A stretch of DNA of 64,000 nt from an uncultured Gammaproteobacteria bacterium. Its GTDB lineage: Bacteria; Pseudomonadota; Gammaproteobacteria; Arenicellales; JAANXG01. Within the stretch, counting starts at the first letter, position 1. Every line of letters starts with the position of its first letter. The stretch is from assembly GCA_947259395.1 (NCBI GenBank), contig CAMYMN010000004.1:34007-98006 (forward strand), written 5' to 3'. Position numbers and translations under genes: made by a program. The notes under the pieces were generated by a model. The model did no database searches and had not been told where the DNA came from. It saw only the letters and a list, made by a program, of their open reading frames with translations. This document shows positions 35,712 to 44,468 of this stretch, piece after piece.

Positions 35712-37721
35712 ATGTTTAAGTCGCACCGCTACGGCTTGATAACCAGTATCGTTGGCATAGGTGCCGTCATCCTCCTGTTGCTTGTCTACCGAAATCTCGC
35801 GTGGCATGGACTCATCGATCACGAGATTAAGGCGCACGTGACCCTCACCCAGGTATTCTCGAACACGATCTGGCCGAGGTACGCCAAGTTTCTTGTCGAC
35901 GCCTCGCGTTTTTCAAAGGCTGAGCTTCAACGGCACGAGATCATCGGCCAGCTGCATCGGGATGTAGGACGATACATCGCGCGATCTAGCGTGGTAAAAA
36001 TCAAGATCTACGACCTCACCGGTATTACGGTGTTCTCCACTGACCTGGCACAGATTGGACAGGATAAAAGCCGTAATTCAGGATTTATCAGTGCAAAGAA
36101 CGGCGCGCCCGTCGGCAAGATCACGTTTAGAGATCGCTTCGACACGTTCGAAGGGGTGATTGTCGACCGTAATTTGGTCGCCTCCTATATCCCGATTCGA
36201 ATCAGTGACAGTGCGCCAGTGGAGGCCGTATTTGAGATGTACGCCGACGTCACTGATCTGGCCGTCGACCTAGCAGAACACCAGTGGCAAATCGTTTTCT
36301 GGGTTGGGGGTAGTCTGTCACTGTTTTACCTGTTTATGTTTGTGATTGTACGGCAAGCGGATAAGACTATTCAGAAGCAGAAAGAACAACGGTTGGAAGA
36401 CGAAGCAAAGATTCACTATCAAGCCCATTATGATGCGCTTACCGGTCTTCACAACCGGACCAGTTTTGCACAGCGTTTGGAAGAGGCCGTCAAGCGCGCG
36501 CGCAGAGGAGGCCGTATGTTGGGTCTGCTTCAGTTTGATCTTGACCACTTCAAGCTTGTCAATGACAGTCTTGGACAATCGGCGGGTGATCAAGTACTGC
36601 GAACGAGTGCCAAGCGCATGCAGGCATGTGTTCGTGAGAGCGACATGGTATTTCGCACTGGCAGCGACCAGTTCGCGGTGATCATGGAATCGCTTCGTAG
36701 TACCGAAGATGCGTCGCGCCTGGCAACGCGTATCATCAAATCGATGGCCGCCCCGATGATAGTCAACGATCAAGATCTCATGGTTACGGTGAGTATCGGT
36801 ATTTCCATCTTTCCACAGGATGATCTAACCGCTGACATGCTGGTGAAAAATTCCGATTCCGCCCTGCACCTTGCTAAGCAAGAAGGCCGTAATCAGTACC
36901 AGTATTACTCACCGTCGATGAAGCAACAGGCCCTTGAGCGGCTCGAGTTCGAATCCGGGCTGAAGCTGGCGCTGCAACATGATGAATTCGTTCTGTATTA
37001 CCAGCCGCGGATCAAAAGCGAGTCGGAGGAGATTGTCGCGGTTGAGGCGTTACTGCGCTGGGCGCATCCCGAGCGGGGTTTGGTGCCGCCGAACAGTTTC
37101 ATCCCCTTACTCGAAGAGATGGGGTTGATCAACTCAGTTGGGGAATGGGTTTTGCGTACCGCCTGCCAACAGACCAAAGAGTGGCACGAGGCCGGGATGT
37201 CCAGAGTTCGGGTGTCGGTAAACATTTCGTCAGGACAATTCAGGATCAAATCTTTTGTCGACATGGTTCAAGATGCCTTGGACCAATCTGGTTTGGACGC
37301 GCAATATTTAGAACTAGAACTGACTGAGAGCGTACTCATCGAAAACATCGACAGCGCGATCAAGGTAATGAATGATCTAAAACAAATCGGTGTGTCTATC
37401 TCCATTGATGACTTTGGATCGGGGTACTCATCCTTGAATTATCTCAAGCTGTTGCCGTTCGACTTTCTGAAGATTGACCGGACTTTTGTAAAGGATCTGG
37501 CAACGAGTGAGAAAGATGCGGCGATAATCAAAACGATCGCCGCGTTGGCGCATAGTCTGAGGGTCAAATTAGTTGCGGAAGGAGTCGAAGAAAGTCGTCA
37601 GATGGAGTTTCTGCGCTCACAGGACTGCTACGAATTCCAAGGTTTTCTGTTCTCGCCGCCGGTACCCTCGGCCGCCATACCTGATATGATGTCCAAGCAG
37701 GTAGTACGTCGCGCTGTCTGA
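35712..37721 (+). CDS. GGDEF-EAL protein, probable c-di-GMP phosphodiesterase
   Basis: This 669-residue protein has TM1 at about 8-27, a periplasmic sensor region to about 195, TM2 near 197-217, a GGDEF domain (about 235-400) and an EAL domain (about 410-660). The GGDEF signature is degenerate (RTGSDQFAVI), so cyclase activity is unlikely. The EAL domain has VEALLRWAHP, ELTESVLI, IDDFGSGYSSL and KLVAEGVEE, the catalytic set, so phosphodiesterase activity is expected. The ATG at 35712 follows GAGAGGG. The degenerate half may serve as a GTP-binding regulator. Confidence 0.9.
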   Translation: MFKSHRYGLITSIVGIGAVILLLLVYRNLAWHGLIDHEIKAHVTLTQVFSNTIWPRYAKFLVDASRFSKAELQRHEIIGQLHRDVGRYIARSSVVKIKIYDLTGITVFSTDLAQIGQDKSRNSGFISAKNGAPVGKITFRDRFDTFEGVIVDRNLVASYIPIRISDSAPVEAVFEMYADVTDLAVDLAEHQWQIVFWVGGSLSLFYLFMFVIVRQADKTIQKQKEQRLEDEAKIHYQAHYDALTGLHNRTSFAQRLEEAVKRARRGGRMLGLLQFDLDHFKLVNDSLGQSAGDQVLRTSAKRMQACVRESDMVFRTGSDQFAVIMESLRSTEDASRLATRIIKSMAAPMIVNDQDLMVTVSIGISIFPQDDLTADMLVKNSDSALHLAKQEGRNQYQYYSPSMKQQALERLEFESGLKLALQHDEFVLYYQPRIKSESEEIVAVEALLRWAHPERGLVPPNSFIPLLEEMGLINSVGEWVLRTACQQTKEWHEAGMSRVRVSVNISSGQFRIKSFVDMVQDALDQSGLDAQYLELELTESVLIENIDSAIKVMNDLKQIGVSISIDDFGSGYSSLNYLKLLPFDFLKIDRTFVKDLATSEKDAAIIKTIAALAHSLRVKLVAEGVEESRQMEFLRSQDCYEFQGFLFSPPVPSAAIPDMMSKQVVRRAV

Positions 37722-37868
37722 TCAAGGCTAAAATCAAGCTCGCATCATTACTAAGGTATCGGTACATCGTGCTCTGAGCCGGTGAACTGCTAACGCGGTA
37801 CTCCCTGACTGTTGGGTTATTATTTCGGGTGATGTGTGACCCGGAATAATAAATGCCTTGAGTCAACG

Positions 37869-39176
37869 ATGAATCAACAAGAAAAACACGCAACGCCGCT
37901 CCCACCAGGGCCGCCGGACCAATTTGACGTCGGTGATACCGATGATTCGCTCGCAAAGTTGGTTGCGTACTTCAAATCCTATGGCGACATTTTTAGGATC
38001 TATTCTCCAGGGAGAAAAGTAGATACCTACGTAATCAGTCATCCCGATTGGGTAAAACACGTATTGGTGACGAATCACCGGAATTACACCAAAGGTGTTG
38101 GGATCAATCGAGTCAAGGTGTTGCTTGGTAACGGGATCATGGTGAGCGAAGGTGATTTCTGGCGGCGTCAGCGGCTCATGATTCAACCTTTGTTCCGTAA
38201 GCGCGCGATCGGGCGCTTTTATGAGATGATGATTGAGTGCAACCAGGCGCTGGCCGATCGCTGGGTGGAAAACGCCATCAGTGGTAAACCGGTAGATGTA
38301 ACGGAAGACGTCAGCGAGGTGACACTGGAGATCATCTTGCGCGCCATTTTTAGCGAAGATTTGAACGCGCTGGCGTCAACAATGGGGGGAAATCCATTCC
38401 TGGTCGTAGCCAAGGAACCGGCGCGCGATCTCAGATTCGCCGCGCAGTTTCGAAGCTTAAAAAAACTTATCCTGGAGATCGTGGAGCAACGGCGCAACAA
38501 AGGTATGCAACGTCTGGATCTGCTGTCGATGCTGATGTCGGCGCGCGACAAGCGCACCGGCGAACCGATGCGCGACAAGGAATTGATAGACGAAGTCATG
38601 ACCTTGATTGTCGCCGGCCACGAAACCAGCGCCAGTGGATTGAACTGGCTTTGGTATCTGGTCAGCCAGCATCCGGAAATACAGACCGAGCTTCAGGCTG
38701 AGGTAGACCGGTTATCCTCACCGATGACGGCGGAGTCGCTGCTTGGTTTGGACCTCGTGCGGCATGTGATTGACGAGACCCTGCGGTTGTATCCGCCCGG
38801 CTGGCTGATTACGCGGCGGGCGATTGGGGATGATGTCTTTGGCGGTTTCCCCGCCGCACCGGGTACCGACATCTTGATCAGTCCGTATCTGCTGCATCGT
38901 CATCCCCGTTACTGGGACAAGCCGGAGCAATTCCGGCCACAGCGATTTGCTGCTCCCGACGCCAAGGAGCGTTACCGGTTTGTGTATCTGCCGTTTGTCG
39001 CCGGACCTCGACATTGCGTGGGGGAAAGCTTCGCGTTGGCCGAAATGCAGATTCACGCTGCCGTGGTTATTCGCAACCTGGCGCTGCGATATATAGGAAA
39101 ACAGCCGGTGGAGATGGAAGCTCGTGTTAACTTGCGAACGGCGCATAATCTCATGTTTCAACCCAAGTTACGGTGA
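37869..39176 (+). CDS. Cytochrome P450 (fatty-acid hydroxylase-like)
   Basis: This 435-residue soluble P450 has no membrane anchor. The I-helix oxygen motif is AGHETSAS. The K-helix ExxR is ETLRLYPPGW. The heme loop is FVAGPRHCVGES, with ligand C383. The overall pattern is near the CYP102/CYP4-like group that hydroxylates long-chain fatty acids. The last codon overlaps the start of the acyl-AMP ligase (GTGA), so the two proteins are made together and probably act on the same acyl chain. No ferredoxin or reductase gene is adjacent. Confidence 0.92.
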   Translation: MNQQEKHATPLPPGPPDQFDVGDTDDSLAKLVAYFKSYGDIFRIYSPGRKVDTYVISHPDWVKHVLVTNHRNYTKGVGINRVKVLLGNGIMVSEGDFWRRQRLMIQPLFRKRAIGRFYEMMIECNQALADRWVENAISGKPVDVTEDVSEVTLEIILRAIFSEDLNALASTMGGNPFLVVAKEPARDLRFAAQFRSLKKLILEIVEQRRNKGMQRLDLLSMLMSARDKRTGEPMRDKELIDEVMTLIVAGHETSASGLNWLWYLVSQHPEIQTELQAEVDRLSSPMTAESLLGLDLVRHVIDETLRLYPPGWLITRRAIGDDVFGGFPAAPGTDILISPYLLHRHPRYWDKPEQFRPQRFAAPDAKERYRFVYLPFVAGPRHCVGESFALAEMQIHAAVVIRNLALRYIGKQPVEMEARVNLRTAHNLMFQPKLR

Positions 39177-41134
39177 ATATGGAATACCAGACGTTAACTG
39201 AGGCGTTAAACACGCTCTGCAAGTCAGATCGATGCATTACCTACATAGCGACGCAAGATCGCACCCTGTCGATTTCGTTTTCTGATCTGTATAAACGGGC
39301 GATTGGCATTCTCCGCTACCTGCAGCACCGGCGGATAACGCGGGGAGATCAGTTGATCGTACTGCTCAATAATAATGAGCGATTTCTAGATGTATTCTGG
39401 GCCTGCCTGTACGGAGGCATCATTCCGGTGCCGATCGCCGTCGGTGTGTCCGATGAGCAGCGGTTCAAGCTGTACCGTGTTTACGACGAGCTCCCCAACG
39501 CCTTTGTGTATACCGATCGCCCAATTTGGCACCGCTTGCATGATTTTGCCCACAGCCGGGGTATGGCGGATGTCCATGACGAGATGCAATCGCGATGTTT
39601 ACTCAGCGACAATATTCACGACACGTCGCAGCCCGGCGACGTCGCTGATGTGAAACCAGACGATATAGCCTTTATCCAATATTCCTCTGGATCAACCAGC
39701 GAGCCAAAGGGGGTGGTGCTCACCCATGGTAATTTGCTCGCCAACATACGTGACATAGTTCAAGCGGCCCGATTTACTCCCGACGATGTCAGCCTGAGTT
39801 GGATGCCGCTGACCCATGATATGGGGCTGATCGGGTTTCATTTGAATATGCTGGTCAGTGACATGCATCACTATTTAATGGATACCGAGGTATTTATTCG
39901 CCGACCATTGAGTTGGTTAGAGACGGCGAGTGCGCAGCGCGCCAATATCTTGTGCTCTCCTAACTTCGGTTACCGGCATTTCTTGCGGGCATTCAACAAG
40001 CGTCGATTCGACGGTACCGGTGTCGACCTGTCTCACGTGCGATTGATCTTTAACGGTGCTGAACCTATTTCGGCATCCTTGTGCGAGGAGTTTACGCAGG
40101 CCCTCGAGCCATATGGACTAAGCAGAAAGGCCATGTTCCCGGTGTACGGACTGGCAGAGGCGACTCTGGCGGTGTCGTTTCCTGATCTTGACCGCGACTT
40201 GCGGTGGCAAGACATTGATCGCGGGGCGGTGGGTGTGGGTGATCCGGTGCGCTCCGCGTCCGGCGATGCCCGAGCGATGCGCTGTGTGAGCGTCGGGCAC
40301 GCCATTGGTAGGTGCCGGGTACGGATTGTGGGCAACGATCAAAAGCCGCTCCCGGATGGCACCATCGGACATATCCTCATCAACGGACCCAATGTCACCT
40401 CCGGCTATTATCTCGATTCCGACGCCACCGGGGCGGCCATCGATAGGGACGGTTGGCTGGACACCGGTGATTTGGGGTTTTTGCAGGATGGGGACTTGTT
40501 TATCACCGGTCGCGAGAAGGACGTGCTGTTCGTCAATGGTCAGAACTTCTACGCCCATGACCTGGAGGCGGTCGCGCTGCAGTCGGGCCGACTGGCGTTG
40601 GGAAAGGTGGCTGTCGGGAACTATCGCGATGAAGGCTCGGACACCGACAAGGTGCTGGTGTTCGTCCTGCACCGCGGCGATCTCGGTGATTTCGTGACCC
40701 TGGCGCGTGATGTGACCGGATACATCAACGAGCACACTGGTGCCGAGGTGTCGGAGGTGGTACCGGTGTCGCGAATGTCGAAGACCACCAGCGGTAAACT
40801 GCAGCGTTTTGCCTTGGTGAACGCATATCTAGCGGGCGAATTTGACGACGACCGGGCAAAGCTGCAACAACTTTCGGCATCGGTTGAGCATGAAGAGCCG
40901 GCGACCGATGTGGAGCGACGACTCCGCGCTATCTGCGATCAAGCGCTGGGGGACATCCGGCTGGGTCGGCACGACAATTTTTTCGAGACCGGTGCCAGTT
41001 CGTTGAAACTCATCGAAATTCACGAGCAGATAGAAGATGCGTTCCCGGGGCGTGTCGAACTGATGGACTTGTTTGACTTTCCGACATTGGCGGAGCTAGC
41101 GGAATTTCTAGAACGAAGAGTGTCAGCCGTATAG
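39173..41134 (+). CDS. Fatty acyl-AMP ligase with C-terminal carrier domain
   Basis: This 653-residue two-domain protein begins with an adenylation domain of the FAAL type (1-560; P-loop YSSGSTSEPKGVVLTHGN from residue 170, and DTGDLGFLQDGDLFITGREKD). It is followed by a carrier domain (about 575-650) with NFFETGASSLKL, the phosphopantetheine serine near 610. It should activate a fatty acid as acyl-AMP and load it on its own carrier arm. Start choices are GTG 39173 (overlapping the P450 stop) and ATG 39179. No polyketide or peptide synthase follows, so the acyl-carrier product is passed elsewhere. It converges with an LpxL-like gene with a 12-base overlap. Confidence 0.9.
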   Translation: MNMEYQTLTEALNTLCKSDRCITYIATQDRTLSISFSDLYKRAIGILRYLQHRRITRGDQLIVLLNNNERFLDVFWACLYGGIIPVPIAVGVSDEQRFKLYRVYDELPNAFVYTDRPIWHRLHDFAHSRGMADVHDEMQSRCLLSDNIHDTSQPGDVADVKPDDIAFIQYSSGSTSEPKGVVLTHGNLLANIRDIVQAARFTPDDVSLSWMPLTHDMGLIGFHLNMLVSDMHHYLMDTEVFIRRPLSWLETASAQRANILCSPNFGYRHFLRAFNKRRFDGTGVDLSHVRLIFNGAEPISASLCEEFTQALEPYGLSRKAMFPVYGLAEATLAVSFPDLDRDLRWQDIDRGAVGVGDPVRSASGDARAMRCVSVGHAIGRCRVRIVGNDQKPLPDGTIGHILINGPNVTSGYYLDSDATGAAIDRDGWLDTGDLGFLQDGDLFITGREKDVLFVNGQNFYAHDLEAVALQSGRLALGKVAVGNYRDEGSDTDKVLVFVLHRGDLGDFVTLARDVTGYINEHTGAEVSEVVPVSRMSKTTSGKLQRFALVNAYLAGEFDDDRAKLQQLSASVEHEEPATDVERRLRAICDQALGDIRLGRHDNFFETGASSLKLIEIHEQIEDAFPGRVELMDLFDFPTLAELAEFLERRVSAV

Positions 41135-41980
41135 CGAACGTTTACGTTTCCACCGGTTGTGAAACCAGAACCAGTCGGCCGGATGTGCGTTGATCTGCGC
41201 CTCTACGGCATGCACATAGCCTTCAATGATCGCATGATCGTCTTTTCGATACGGCGGCTCGGCCAGCAAGTGAATGTCGGCCCGGTAGTAACCGCGTTCG
41301 ATGCGTGACATGCCGACAAACACCACCGGGTAGTTTGCGAACTTGGCCAGTATCTCCGGTGCTTGAAAGAAACCGGTTTCCTGATTCAGGAATGTCGTCC
41401 AGTAGGTCTCATCTTGCCAATTGGGGGCCTGATCCGGTGCGATGGAGACCAGACGCGGCTCGCCACGGCGTTGTGTAACCGCGGACACCACGCTGCGATC
41501 GGGTATTAGCTTGCCGCCGAATCGGCTATAGATTCTCGACATTAGAGTCTCCAGTGAGCGGTTGCTAAGGGGCCGATAGATCGCCTCCAGTGGATAATCG
41601 AATTTCAAATTCATCGCCAGCAACAGCCATTCGATATTGCATTGGTGGGCGACGGTCACCAGCACCGGTTGGCCTTGTGTCAAATAGTGATTAACCGTCT
41701 CGCCACCGGAAATTGTTATCCGCCGCTGGAGATCGGATGCGGTAATCGTGAGTGATTTGATCATCTCCGCAGTAACGTGTGCGTAATTGCGGTAGATCTG
41801 ACGAGCCACACGATTGAGCGCGTGGACGTCTCGTTCTGGAAACGCCCTGTTTAAATTACTGAGCACAATCGCACGTCGTGACGGAACGAAGCGATAAAGC
41901 ACGAACTCAATCAGCGGCGATACACTATACAACGCCGATAGCGGCAATCGTGATAGCAGTGTTAATGTTGGCGCAAGCAT
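41123..41980 (-). CDS. LpxL/HtrB-type lysophospholipid or lipid A acyltransferase
   Basis: This 285-residue protein has an N-terminal hydrophobic anchor and the acyltransferase motif VAHQCNIEW, which fits the catalytic H-x4-E spacing. It continues through DRSVVSAVTQRRGEPRLVSIAPDQAP and ends in WFWFHNRWKRK, which is characteristic of the lauroyl/myristoyl transferase family. It transfers an acyl chain to lipid A or a related lipid at the inner membrane. Its gene faces the P450 and acyl-AMP ligase genes, so it could use their modified acyl chain. The catalytic residue is Glu where many LpxL enzymes also have Glu. Confidence 0.87.
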   Translation of the reverse strand: MLAPTLTLLSRLPLSALYSVSPLIEFVLYRFVPSRRAIVLSNLNRAFPERDVHALNRVARQIYRNYAHVTAEMIKSLTITASDLQRRITISGGETVNHYLTQGQPVLVTVAHQCNIEWLLLAMNLKFDYPLEAIYRPLSNRSLETLMSRIYSRFGGKLIPDRSVVSAVTQRRGEPRLVSIAPDQAPNWQDETYWTTFLNQETGFFQAPEILAKFANYPVVFVGMSRIERGYYRADIHLLAEPPYRKDDHAIIEGYVHAVEAQINAHPADWFWFHNRWKRKRSLYG

Positions 41981-41984
41981 GGCC

Positions 41985-42128
41985 TTAGCATAAACGATTC
42001 AGTTGATCACCGTATTTCCAGAGTTGGGGTTGTTGCGCGTCGAGCATCGCCCCGCACATTGTCACCACCGCGTCTAGATTCTGGGCGATCGTGTTGGCGG
42101 AGCCGCGGCGGGCTTCGATGCGCTGCAA
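41985..42128 (-). pseudogene. Possible short or disrupted reading frame upstream of the acyltransferase
   Basis: A 47-codon frame from TTG 42128 (M-QRIEARRGSANTIAQ ... WKYGDQLNRLC) ends 4 bases before the acyltransferase start. Third positions are mostly G or C, as in real genes here. A different frame immediately upstream (MTPSIVGAF ... RFRQFYATL, from 42249) also looks coding, so a frameshift near 42130 may have split one gene. No family is recognised, and chance is possible. Confidence 0.3.
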
Positions 42129-42275
42129 CCCAGCGTGGTACTCGGGAATTGGTGATAAGTGTCGCGTAGAACTGGCGAAATCGCTTGGCTTCCCGGACGC
42201 ACGACGATAAAGTAGCGATCAGGAATGCTCCGACTATGGAGGGGGTCACAGGCAGATCAAAACCAGGAGGACATT

Positions 42276-43517
42276 ATGTTTCGATACCTCAAACCTGCCT
42301 TCATCTTGCTTCCCGCCGCCGCCCTGGCGATGTCATTGGCCGGCGCCGCGCAAGCAAAGGTGGAAGGCGATACCATTGTTCTCGGCGCCGCCCTGTCGTT
42401 TACAGGCAAATATAAAACAAACGGCAAGCATACCAAGAACGGCTATGAGCTGGCCGTGAAGAAGGTCAACGAAATGGGCGGAGTCAAAGTCGGCGGCAAG
42501 AGCTACAAGCTCAAGGTCGTTTACTACGACGACGAGTCCACGCCCGCCCGCGGCGCGCAGTTGGCGGAGCGCCTGATCAAGCAGGACGGCATCCAGTTCA
42601 TGCTCGGCCCGTACAGTTCGGGCCTCACCAAGGCAATGGCGCCGGTGACCGAGAAATACAAGATCCCGATGGTCGAGGGCAACGGCGCCTCCCGGTCATT
42701 GTTCAACAAGGGCTACAAATATTTGTTCGCGGTGTTGTCGACATCGGAGCAGTATCTGGCCGAGGCCATCAATCTCGCCGCCCAGCAGACCCTGGCGGCG
42801 GGTAAGGACCCGGCGGACCTCAAGCTGGCCCTGGCGATGGAAAACGACCCGTTCTCGCAGGACATCCGCGCCGGGGTGCTGGACGACGCGCAGACCCACA
42901 GCATGAACGTCGTCATCGACGACAAGCTGCCCAAGGAGCTGAACGACATGACGGTCACGCTGACCAAGGTCCGGGCGCTGAAACCGGATATCTTGGTAGT
43001 CTCCGGCCATTCCAAGGGCGCCGCCACTGCGGTGCGCCAGATGATGGAGCAAAAGGTCGATGTGCCGATGTTTGCCATCACCCACTGTGAGGCGGCGGAC
43101 GTGGTCGGCAAGTTCGGCCCTGGTGCTGACTACACCTTGTGCGCCACCCAGTGGGCGGAGACTATGACCTACAAGGACAAGTACTTCGGCGCGGCGCCCG
43201 ATTATGCCAAGCTGTTCGAGAAGGAATACGGCTACGTCCCACCGTATCAGGCCGCCGAATCCACGGCGTCGGTCCTGGTGTGGGTCGATGCCTTGCAGCG
43301 GGCCGGCTCCTTCGACAGGGAGAAGCTGCGCGATGCGCTGGCGGCGACCGAGATACAGACCTTTTACGGCAACATCAAATTCGATGAGACCGGCAAGAAC
43401 ATTGCCAAGCCGATGGTGCTGCGCCAGATCCAGGGTGGCCAGTACAAGGTGGTCGCGCCGACCAAATGGGCGTCGGACAAGCTGATCCATCCGCGTCCCA
43501 AGTGGAGCGAACGGTAA
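42276..43517 (+). CDS. Branched-chain amino acid-type ABC transporter, substrate-binding protein
   Basis: This 413-residue periplasmic protein has a Sec signal peptide (core about 8-24, cleavage after AAQA). It has the LivJ/LivK type I fold: DTIVLGAALSFTGKYKTNGK at the N-terminus, VVYYDDESTPARGAQLAERL, and MLGPYSSGLTKAMAPVTEKY. The ligand may be an amino acid, amide or aromatic acid. GGAGG lies upstream of ATG 42276. The hairpin after it separates it from the permease genes. Confidence 0.92.
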   Translation: MFRYLKPAFILLPAAALAMSLAGAAQAKVEGDTIVLGAALSFTGKYKTNGKHTKNGYELAVKKVNEMGGVKVGGKSYKLKVVYYDDESTPARGAQLAERLIKQDGIQFMLGPYSSGLTKAMAPVTEKYKIPMVEGNGASRSLFNKGYKYLFAVLSTSEQYLAEAINLAAQQTLAAGKDPADLKLALAMENDPFSQDIRAGVLDDAQTHSMNVVIDDKLPKELNDMTVTLTKVRALKPDILVVSGHSKGAATAVRQMMEQKVDVPMFAITHCEAADVVGKFGPGADYTLCATQWAETMTYKDKYFGAAPDYAKLFEKEYGYVPPYQAAESTASVLVWVDALQRAGSFDREKLRDALAATEIQTFYGNIKFDETGKNIAKPMVLRQIQGGQYKVVAPTKWASDKLIHPRPKWSER

Positions 43518-43530
43518 CCTACGGTTAGAG

Positions 43531-43559
43531 GCCCGCCCCCGGCAAAGCCGGGGGCGGGC
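43531..43559 (+). other. Very stable hairpin between binding protein and permease genes
   Basis: GCCCGCCCCCGGC (43531-43543) is perfectly complementary to GCCGGGGGCGGGC (43547-43559) around an AAA loop. There is no T-run. Its 3' arm holds the only purine-rich, ribosome-site-like stretch before the ATG at 43569. Confidence 0.7.
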
Positions 43560-43568
43560 TGTTCGTAA

Positions 43569-44468
43569 ATGGGCAACCTCGAGATCCTGTTGCAGGCACC
43601 GATCTTCTCGGTGCAGTTGCTGATCGACGGCTTATTGGTGGGGTCGATCTTCGCCTTGGCCGCCTACGGCATGGCCCTGCTATGGGGGGTGATGAATATC
43701 ATCAACATCTCCCAGGGTGATTACGTCATCCTCGGCGGCTATGTCACCTTGACGCTGTACAACGCCGGAATTCACCCCTTGTTCGGCGTCCCGGTGGCGG
43801 CGGTGGTGTTGTTCATCGTCGGTTGGATCATCTACCGGGCGGTGATATTCCGCGTCGTTGATCGCGATCTGTTCATCTCGATACTGGCGACGTTTGGCAT
43901 TTCCATCCTGTTGCAGCAACTAATGGACCAGATTTTCGGCGCCGACATTCAGTCCGCCGAGTCCGGCCTGGGGCAGATATTCCTGTTCGATAATCAAGTG
44001 ACCGTGAGTCAGATCAAGCTCGTCGCCTTTGCCGTTGTGGTTGTCGTCGGTGTGGCCTTGGTGTTGTTTTTTAAGAAATCGCGCATGGGACAGGCGATTC
44101 GGGCTACCGCACAAAACGCCCGCGCCGCGCGCCTGATGGGCATCAACACCGATCGCGTCTACGCGATGACGTTCGCGTTGAATGCCGCCCTCTGTGGCGC
44201 CGCCGGTGCGCTGGTGGTTATGACCTGGGTGATCCAACCCTTCATCGGTCTGGCCTATACCATTCGTTCGTTCATGATCGTGGTGGTAGCGGGGTTGGGT
44301 AACATCGCCGCGGTCGTCGCCGCGGCCTTAGGGCTGGGCGCGGCGGAGCAGTTCGCCGCTTTCCTGCTCGGCGCCGAATTCCAGATCGGATTCGTGTTTG
44401 GCCTGCTGGTGGTCATCCTTTTGGTTCGCAATATGTTTCTCAAGCGGCAACGCCAGGTGCTGAAATGA
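43569..44468 (+). CDS. livH: ABC transporter permease LivH-type
   Basis: This 299-residue inner-membrane permease has about eight helices. It starts in the LivH manner (SVQLLIDGLLVGSIFALAA) and has the GVMNIINISQGDYVILGGY stretch and ATAQNARAARLMGINTDRVYAM, the coupling loop for the ATPase. It pairs with LivM, whose start overlaps this stop by four bases. The ATG at 43569 is 9 bases after a strong hairpin. Confidence 0.93.
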   Translation: MGNLEILLQAPIFSVQLLIDGLLVGSIFALAAYGMALLWGVMNIINISQGDYVILGGYVTLTLYNAGIHPLFGVPVAAVVLFIVGWIIYRAVIFRVVDRDLFISILATFGISILLQQLMDQIFGADIQSAESGLGQIFLFDNQVTVSQIKLVAFAVVVVVGVALVLFFKKSRMGQAIRATAQNARAARLMGINTDRVYAMTFALNAALCGAAGALVVMTWVIQPFIGLAYTIRSFMIVVVAGLGNIAAVVAAALGLGAAEQFAAFLLGAEFQIGFVFGLLVVILLVRNMFLKRQRQVLK

